Positions 1 to 4,886 of a stretch of DNA of 11,432 nucleotides are shown here, piece after piece. Made by a program: the position numbers and the translations under genes. Position 1 is the first letter of the stretch; every line of letters starts with the position of its first letter. The DNA comes from Tissierellia bacterium (GTDB lineage Bacteria; Bacillota_A; Clostridia; Tissierellales; Peptoniphilaceae), in contig JAAYEN010000173.1 of NCBI GenBank assembly GCA_012728775.1, positions 1 through 11,432 on the forward strand. The letters run 5' to 3'. The notes under the pieces were generated by a model. The model was not told the origin of the DNA, ran no database searches, and saw only the letters and a program-made list of their open reading frames with translations.

Positions 1-1
1 A

Positions 2-1162
2 GTGAAAGAGATAAATATTCTAATAGCGTCAGATTCTTTTAAGGGATCCCTTTCATCCATAGAGGTTGCAAATAGCATGGAGAGGGGCTTCCTAAAGACT
101 GGATACAAAGTAAATATTTCAAAATTACCCATAGCAGATGGCGGCGAAGGAACAGTAGAAGCTGTAACTTTAGCTCTAGGCGGCGAGTTTATGGATTTTG
201 AAGTAGATGACGTTTTTAGAAACCCGACAACAGCTACACTAGGAGTTTTAAATAGTGGAAGTGTAATTATCGAAGCTGCTTCTCCCTTAGGCTTAGACAA
301 GATAAATTCTGAAGATTTAAATCCTATGGTAGCTTCCAGTTTTGGATTGGGACAAATGATTTTACACGCTTTAGATTTAGGAGCAAAAAGAATTTATATT
401 GGTTTGGGTGGATCAGCTGTAAATGATGGTGGATTGGGACTTATTACTGCATTAGGAGCAAAACCTTTAGATAAAAATAATAATCCTATCAGAGATGGGG
501 CTTTAGGATTAGAAGATGTATGTGAGATCGATATATTCAATTTGGACAAAAGGCTAAAATCAGTAGAAATATTTTTATTATCTGATGTTACTAACCCTTT
601 ATGTGGTAAAACTGGTGCTACATATATTTATGGACCTCAAAAGGGAATTGAGGTTAAAGATTTGGAGCTAGTAGATTCTTGGATGAAAAATTACGGAAAA
701 TTACTTCAAGAGCTTTTCAAATATGATGTCTCTATAGTGCCGGGGGCAGGAGCTGCAGGCGGATTGGGAGCTGCATTGATTGCCTTTGCTAATGCAAAAA
801 TGAATAAAGGTATAGAAAAAATTTTGGAAATGATTGATATTGAAACAAAAATGCAAAAATCAGATATAGTTTTCACCGGCGAAGGTAAAATGGATATACA
901 ATCAAAATACGGAAAGGCTCCTATTGGTATAGCAAAACTGGCGAAAAAATACAATTTACCTGTTGTTGCAATCGTAGGTTCAGTAGAAAATTCAGCTATT
1001 GATAATGTTAGTCAAGAGATAGATTTAATATTAAATATAATAAATGAGCCAATGTCTTTAGAAAAAGCGATGGATAATGTTGAGAGTTTAGTTGAAACAA
1101 CAGCATATATGGCATTAAACTGTTTTGCTAAATGGAAAAGTATGTTTGAATGCCTAGATTAA
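2..1162 (+). CDS. glxK: Glycerate kinase (GlxK/GarK family)
   Basis: Phosphorylates D-glycerate in the cytoplasm, feeding it into lower glycolysis; GlxK/GarK members of this family form 2-phosphoglycerate. The 386 residues match the usual family length of about 370-385. Visible family signatures are the N-terminal ASDSFKGSLSS (about 9-19), PIADGGEGT (about 43-51), the glycine-rich GLGGSAVNDGG (about 134-144), SDVTNPLCG (about 194-202), GAGAAGGLGAAL (about 249-260) and FTGEGKMD (about 293-300). The GTG at position 2 is taken as the start because the family N-terminus begins at this point. The upstream ribosome-binding site lies outside the window, so this is not proven. No partner genes for glycerate or glyoxylate metabolism are visible. 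The next thing downstream is a decayed alanine racemase remnant and then a terminator hairpin, which probably also ends this transcript. The exact position phosphorylated (2 or 3) cannot be read from the sequence. Confidence 0.93.
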   Translation: MKEINILIASDSFKGSLSSIEVANSMERGFLKTGYKVNISKLPIADGGEGTVEAVTLALGGEFMDFEVDDVFRNPTTATLGVLNSGSVIIEAASPLGLDKINSEDLNPMVASSFGLGQMILHALDLGAKRIYIGLGGSAVNDGGLGLITALGAKPLDKNNNPIRDGALGLEDVCEIDIFNLDKRLKSVEIFLLSDVTNPLCGKTGATYIYGPQKGIEVKDLELVDSWMKNYGKLLQELFKYDVSIVPGAGAAGGLGAALIAFANAKMNKGIEKILEMIDIETKMQKSDIVFTGEGKMDIQSKYGKAPIGIAKLAKKYNLPVVAIVGSVENSAIDNVSQEIDLILNIINEPMSLEKAMDNVESLVETTAYMALNCFAKWKSMFECLD

Positions 1163-1181
1163 AGCAGCTTTTTATTTTTAG

Positions 1182-1424
1182 AATTTTATAGATATGAGTC
1201 AAGAATGTGGTTGGACTCCAAAAATACATATAAAATACAACGCTGGCATGAATAGAATAGGTTATTGATTATTCCCCTTTAATTTACTGATGGTTTTCTA
1301 AAAGACTATCAAAAATGGGGAGATTAATTATTAAAAGAAGATATTATCCAATTTTAGGTAATATTGGCATGGATATTTGTGCGGTAGATATTAGCGGTAG
1401 ATATTAATGGAAGAGATAATAATA
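1182..1424 (+). pseudogene. Alanine racemase remnant, multiply disrupted
   Basis: Two pieces of an alanine racemase-like PLP enzyme are readable in different frames. The first (1182-1265) reads SQECGWTPKIHIKYNAGMNRIGY and then stops. It matches the family's conserved stretch around HIKxDTGMNRIGF. The second (1291-1404) reads FSKRLSKMG, then YYPILGNIGMDICAVDI. It matches the C-terminal region around DGFSR-LSN-G and PIVGRxxMDQxxVDV. The DGF that should begin this second piece is in a third frame at 1289-1297, so a frameshift lies near the TTTT run at 1294-1297. In intact enzymes roughly 130-150 residues separate the two motifs, but here only about 24 bases do, so the middle is deleted. The N-terminal PLP-lysine region and most of the C-terminal domain are also absent. 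A 13-bp tandem duplication breaks the second piece. It cannot encode a working enzyme. A related amino-acid racemase of the same fold is the alternative parent. Confidence 0.82.
1381..1406 (+). repeat. 13-bp perfect tandem duplication
   Basis: The unit GCGGTAGATATTA occurs twice, head to tail, at 1381-1393 and 1394-1406. Thirteen is not a multiple of three, so the duplication shifts the frame of the alanine racemase remnant and brings a TAA at 1405-1407 into frame. If one copy is removed, the reading continues as AVDINGRDNNIL. This looks like a slippage-type mutation in a gene no longer under selection. Confidence 0.9.
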
Positions 1425-1465
1425 TTTTAAAAGGCAATCCAACATTAGATTGCCTTTTAAAATAT
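1422..1465. terminator. Bidirectional terminator with perfect 18-bp stem
   Basis: Left arm 1422-1439 and right arm 1448-1465 are exact reverse complements around an 8-base loop. The G+C part of the stem (GGCAATC/GATTGCC) is flanked by A-rich and T-rich runs on the outside, so a transcript from either strand ends the stem with a U-rich segment (CCTTTTAAAATAT). It sits between the + strand glycerate kinase/racemase remnant and the - strand ppk, where a two-way terminator is expected. Confidence 0.82.
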
Positions 1466-1474
1466 CATATAAGT

Positions 1475-1502
1475 TTTTCCGAATTTCCTTGAAATTGGAG
1501 AA
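1475..1502 (-). other. Hairpin just downstream of ppk
   Basis: Arms 1475-1487 (TTTTCC, bulged G, AATTTC) and 1491-1502 (GAAATTGGAGAA) pair over about 12 bp with one bulge and one G.U pair, around the loop CTT. It lies about 10 bases after the ppk stop codon, but no good U-run follows on the - strand. It may stabilise the mRNA 3' end or act as a weak first terminator before the stronger hairpin at 1422-1465. Confidence 0.4.
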
Positions 1503-1512
1503 TTAACATTTG

Positions 1513-3729
1513 TCATTTCCCTAATAGTTTCCCTATTAATTTTTGTAAAAAGTTTTGATTTTCACGAGCTTCTTCTTTTTCGATTCTCATTTCGGTTTCA
1601 ATGGACATTCTTGCTTCCTCTATGGCTTCTTCCATCATTATTTCTTGGGATATTAGTGGCTTTTCATCTTCTTTTAACTCAAATTCTTCATATTCTCCAA
1701 AGACGTTCATATTTCTTGCCTTAATATTGTCTTCCCACTGGTTTTCCATATAATTTTTTATTTTAAGTTTTAAATCCGTATCGAAAATTGGGGTCGCTAC
1801 TTCTACTCGTCTTTCGGTATTTCTAGTCATCAAATCAGCGCTTCCCATATATACTTTTAAAAGCTTTCCTGAACCAAATAGATAAATTCTGGGATGTTCC
1901 AAATATCTTCCAACTATGCTTCTAATTTCTATATTTTCTGTGTAATCAGGAACTCCTGGTCTTAAACAGGAAATTCCCCTAACGATCAATCTAATTTTAA
2001 CCCCTGCATTAGAAGCTTCGGATAATTTTATTATTAAATCTTTATCCGTAAAGGAATTAAATTTGAAAAAGATTCTGCCTTCTTCGCCTTTATTAATCTC
2101 TTCGTCAATTAATTCAATAATAGTTTGCTTAAAACTTACAGGAGATACAATTAAACTACTATAATGTCCGTGTATATTACCAATGCTCATATTTTGGAAA
2201 AAGTTTACGGCATCTAATCCTATTGCATCATTTGCTGTAACTAATGAAAGATCTGTATACATTTTAGACGTTCTTTCATTATAATTTCCTGTTCCTATTT
2301 GGGTAATGTGTTTTATTTGATCTCCTTTTTTAAAGGTGATAAGACAAACTTTTGAATGAACTTTGTACCCACTTATTCCATAAATAATGTTGCATCCTGC
2401 TTCTATAAGTACATCAGAATAATTTATGTTATTTTCTTCATCGAATCTAGCTTGAAGTTCCATTAAAGCAGTGACTTGTTTACCATTTTCTAAAGCTCTT
2501 AAAAGTGCTCGAATTACTCTAGAGTTTTTTGCAAGTCTATAAATAGTAATTTTTATAGACATTACATCTGGATCTTCTGCAGCTTCATCTAACATCTGGA
2601 TAAATTCTCCCACATCTTCATAGGGATAAATAAAAAGTATGTCCCTTTCAAAAACCTGTTCAAGATAGGGTCTTTTAGTATCTAGGATTGGATTATGTTG
2701 TGGAGAAAATGGCTTGTATAAAATTTTCTCTAACCCTTTTTCTCTAACTATATTCTCAAGGGAAAACACATAGTCCATAATTAAAGGAGAGGATGTGATA
2801 AAAAACTGATTATCTTTTATAGACAAATTATCCCCTAAGAATGTTCTAAGTCCTTTACTTATGGGTTTGTTAGAACTTAAGGCTACTGCTTGAAGTCTAT
2901 TTCTTTTCTTCAAAATAATTTTCATATATGCTCTGTAATCTTCGTCATTATCCGCTAAGTAATCTTCTGTATTTATATCTGCGTTTCTAAATAGATTAAT
3001 TATCTGTGTTTTTTCCACTATATAGTTACTAAATGTGGGAGCAATTAAATTTTCGATAATATTTTCTAGCCTTATAAATGCGATACCTTCTCTATCTAGA
3101 AGATAATATCTTTCCAAATTATCAGGCACCTGAACAAGTCCGTATGTTTTTTTTCCATTACCAATCATTTCTAAAACTATATGTAGCTTATTATTTTCTA
3201 TAAAAGGAAAAGGATGTTGAAAGTCAATGATTTGTGGCGAAAGTATGGGTTCTACTAAATTAGTATAATATTTAGTGATTTCTTTTTTTTCTTTTTTCGT
3301 AAGTTCATCAAATTTTAAGTCATATATGCCGTAATCATTAAGGCTTTCCATGACCTTTACATATATTTCATCTTTTTCCTTAAGTAGTTCATTGGTTTTT
3401 ACAAAAATTGCTTTTAATTGTTCTTTTGCAGTCATGCCAGTTTTATTATCTGCATTAGCATCATTGACATAGGACAAATCCGTTAGAGAGCCTACTCTAA
3501 CTCTATAGAATTCTTCTAGATTGCTCGTAAAAATTGAGACGAATTTAATACTTTCGTACTCAGGTGTAAGAGGGTCCATAGACTCATGAAGGACCCTTCT
3601 ATTAAAATTTAACCAACTTAATTCTCTATTCATAGAGTAATTTAACAAATTTGATAATTCTGTAGCTGGTCTTTTTAAAATTTCATTATTACTTTCTTTT
3701 TTCGTGTTATCTTCAGATTTATTTTCCAT
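1513..3729 (-). CDS. ppk1: Polyphosphate kinase 1
   Basis: Reversibly transfers the gamma phosphate of ATP onto inorganic polyphosphate. The roughly 738-residue length fits the PPK1 family (about 690-740). The N-terminal part contains NRELSWLNFNRRVLHE and later SNLEEFYRVRVG, both typical of the PPK1 N domain. The middle and C-terminal phospholipase-D-like domains follow. The phosphohistidine motif YKVHSKVCLI (His about 458, counterpart of E. coli His435) is present and is followed by GTGNYNERTSKMYTDLSL. The second conserved histidine is in GRYLEHPRIYLFG (His about 612), and GSADLMTRNTERRVE follows. The final 60 residues are charged, rich in Glu and Lys. The start is uncertain. AGGAG at 3744-3748 is 14 bases from the ATG at 3729 but only 2 bases from an in-frame TTG at 3741, which would add four residues. 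I prefer the ATG, which overlaps the end of ppx by 11 bases. Cotranscription with ppx is very likely. Confidence 0.96.
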   Translation of the reverse strand: MENKSEDNTKKESNNEILKRPATELSNLLNYSMNRELSWLNFNRRVLHESMDPLTPEYESIKFVSIFTSNLEEFYRVRVGSLTDLSYVNDANADNKTGMTAKEQLKAIFVKTNELLKEKDEIYVKVMESLNDYGIYDLKFDELTKKEKKEITKYYTNLVEPILSPQIIDFQHPFPFIENNKLHIVLEMIGNGKKTYGLVQVPDNLERYYLLDREGIAFIRLENIIENLIAPTFSNYIVEKTQIINLFRNADINTEDYLADNDEDYRAYMKIILKKRNRLQAVALSSNKPISKGLRTFLGDNLSIKDNQFFITSSPLIMDYVFSLENIVREKGLEKILYKPFSPQHNPILDTKRPYLEQVFERDILFIYPYEDVGEFIQMLDEAAEDPDVMSIKITIYRLAKNSRVIRALLRALENGKQVTALMELQARFDEENNINYSDVLIEAGCNIIYGISGYKVHSKVCLITFKKGDQIKHITQIGTGNYNERTSKMYTDLSLVTANDAIGLDAVNFFQNMSIGNIHGHYSSLIVSPVSFKQTIIELIDEEINKGEEGRIFFKFNSFTDKDLIIKLSEASNAGVKIRLIVRGISCLRPGVPDYTENIEIRSIVGRYLEHPRIYLFGSGKLLKVYMGSADLMTRNTERRVEVATPIFDTDLKLKIKNYMENQWEDNIKARNMNVFGEYEEFELKEDEKPLISQEIMMEEAIEEARMSIETEMRIEKEEARENQNFLQKLIGKLLGK

Positions 3730-4627
3730 TTTCTTTTTCAATACTCCTAATCAAATAACCTTCTCTAGCACCATTTGAGCTAATATTAACTTTTGAAGCG
3801 TTTAAATATTTAATGATTTCTTGCAAAACTATAACTCCTGGCGTGATTGTATGAATTCTTTCTGGAACCACTTGCAAAGACATGTTCATGGTCTTAGGAT
3901 CAACTTTTCGCAATTTGTTTTCAAGTTTTTTTATAGTACTGACTTGAAGTTGAGAATTAGATGGTAAATCAAATATTTCCATTGCTATATTACCTGTGGC
4001 ACGAATAGTTCCTCCCATGCCATAAATAGGGTAGGATTCACTTAGTCTAGGTACTTTATATTTTTTTAAAAGTCTTCTAACGTGCTTTGCAATATTTTTT
4101 GCTTCCTTGTCTGTGGGAAAAATTCTTTCTACATATTGCTTATATAATGACAAATGCCCATCTGTTAAAGAAGTTGAAAAGGTAATATCTCCATTTTCAA
4201 CTATGGTTATTTCTATTGAACCACCGCCGATATCCACAATATATCCTGTTTTGATATCAAAATCTTCACGAATTCCTAAATAGCCCATGGAAGCCTCGTC
4301 TTCTCCTGAAAGCAAGTCGATACTTCGCCCTATTGAATTTTCTACATATTCTACCACTTGTTTTTGATTTTTTGCATTACGAAGTGCAGCAGTGGCAAAC
4401 ATAAATACATTATCAATATCAAAGTGTTCACAAATGTTTAGAAATCCCTTGAGTATTCTTACTAGTTTATCTGCACCTTTTTTCGTCATTTGGCCATCGT
4501 TAATGTATGTTGATAAACCTGCTACTGTTTTCTTATTCAATAGTGAAACAATATTTTTATTTTCTGAAACTAAATATAGATTTAATCTTATAGTATTAGA
4601 TCCAATATCTATAATTCCGTATTTCAT
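3719..4627 (-). CDS. ppx: Exopolyphosphatase / GppA-type phosphatase, short form
   Basis: Member of the Ppx/GppA branch of the actin-like ATPase fold, which hydrolyses terminal phosphates from polyphosphate and/or pppGpp. Visible signatures are the N-terminal phosphate-binding loop DIGSNTIR (residues 7-14), ATAALRNAKN (about 78-87), the catalytic-glutamate region SGEDEAS (Glu111 probable), the second phosphate loop DIGGGSIE (132-139), GMGGTIRATG, and a C-terminal SSNGAREGYLI. At 302 residues it holds only the two actin-like subdomains and lacks the C-terminal HD-type domains of the ~500-residue E. coli Ppx, as in many Gram-positive and actinobacterial homologues. The ATG at 4627 is supported by GAGGTG (4633-4638) five bases upstream. 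It is the first gene of the ppx-ppk pair and is divergent from the cation ATPase. Whether it prefers polyphosphate or pppGpp cannot be decided from sequence; the neighbouring ppk favours polyphosphate. Confidence 0.93.
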   Translation of the reverse strand: MKYGIIDIGSNTIRLNLYLVSENKNIVSLLNKKTVAGLSTYINDGQMTKKGADKLVRILKGFLNICEHFDIDNVFMFATAALRNAKNQKQVVEYVENSIGRSIDLLSGEDEASMGYLGIREDFDIKTGYIVDIGGGSIEITIVENGDITFSTSLTDGHLSLYKQYVERIFPTDKEAKNIAKHVRRLLKKYKVPRLSESYPIYGMGGTIRATGNIAMEIFDLPSNSQLQVSTIKKLENKLRKVDPKTMNMSLQVVPERIHTITPGVIVLQEIIKYLNASKVNISSNGAREGYLIRSIEKENGK

Positions 4628-4666
4628 AGTAACACCTCAGATATTATTATTCATATATATTTACCC

Positions 4667-4672
4667 ATTATA
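4667..4672 (-). promoter_or_regulatory. Candidate -10 element for ppx-ppk
   Basis: A perfect TATAAT on the - strand lies about 40 bases before the ppx start, which would give a short leader carrying the GAGGTG ribosome-binding site. No convincing -35 hexamer is seen 16-18 bases upstream. A second TATAAT on the same strand at 4702-4707 is an alternative. The region is very AT-rich, so chance matches are likely. Confidence 0.35.
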
Positions 4673-4708
4673 TTGAAGAAATATTAAATTTGTATTAAGT
4701 AATTATAT

Positions 4709-4738
4709 TTGATTATTTTATTTTTATTGTGGTATAAT
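4709..4738 (+). promoter_or_regulatory. Sigma-A-type promoter for riboswitch and cation ATPase
   Basis: TTGATT (4709-4714), an 18-base spacer and a perfect TATAAT (4733-4738) preceded by TGG (4730-4732), which makes an extended -10. Transcription would begin around 4744-4746, directly at the first paired element of the riboswitch, which strongly supports this assignment. Confidence 0.8.
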
Positions 4739-4743
4739 GATTA

Positions 4744-4840
4744 ATAGCGAAGGGGAGTAGCATAAGAAAGTTTAGTCGTCATTACGGATTATAATCCCGG
4801 TTAAACACGCACGCTGCGTTTGCAAGACCTTGGTTTGGTT
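4744..4840 (+). ncRNA. yybP-ykoY manganese riboswitch
   Basis: Conserved features of the Mn2+-sensing yybP-ykoY aptamer appear in the correct order: AAGGGGAGTAG (4750-4760), AGTCGTCA (4774-4781), and GCAAGACCTT (4822-4831) closing the element. Helices can be drawn. P1 pairs AAGG (4750-4753) with CCTT (4828-4831). GTTTA (4770-4774) pairs with TAAAC (4802-4806). GGAT/ATCC forms a small hairpin inside that. ACGCA (4807-4811) pairs with TGCGT (4815-4819) around CGC. In the characterised family, Mn2+ docks the GGGGAGUAG loop against the GUCGUCA loop and turns on genes for Mn2+ export or homeostasis. The gene controlled here is the downstream P-type ATPase. Confidence 0.93.
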
Positions 4841-4874
4841 AAGATTACTAAACTAGAGGTTATTTTTTTATTTT
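4827..4874 (+). terminator. Riboswitch-controlled terminator (expression platform)
   Basis: ACCTTGGTTT (4827-4836) pairs with AAACT-A-GAGGT (4850-4860) as 10 bp with one bulged A and two G.U pairs. A T-rich run (4861-4874) follows immediately. The 5' arm includes ACCTT, which is also the 3' strand of aptamer helix P1, so the two structures are mutually exclusive. The inferred logic is that Mn2+ stabilises P1 and blocks the terminator, switching the gene on; without Mn2+ the terminator forms. The AGGAGGG ribosome-binding site (4875-4881) lies just beyond it. Confidence 0.78.
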
Positions 4875-4886
4875 AGGAGGGAAGAT

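Noticed and set aside
706..954. 82-residue open frame on the - strand inside glycerate kinase
   Set aside because: It is fully antisense to a well-conserved gene, with no recognisable motif and no reason to be coding; a shadow frame.
1163..1180. Possible terminator right after glycerate kinase (AAAGCAGCTTTTTATTTTT)
   Set aside because: The palindrome would leave only a one-base loop and a very short stem, so it is unlikely to form; the hairpin at 1422-1465 is a far better candidate.
4392..4676. 94-residue + strand open frame opposite the start of ppx
   Set aside because: It is antisense to the conserved N-terminal half of Ppx, and its hydrophobic run at the end comes from AT-rich intergenic DNA; no family match recognised.
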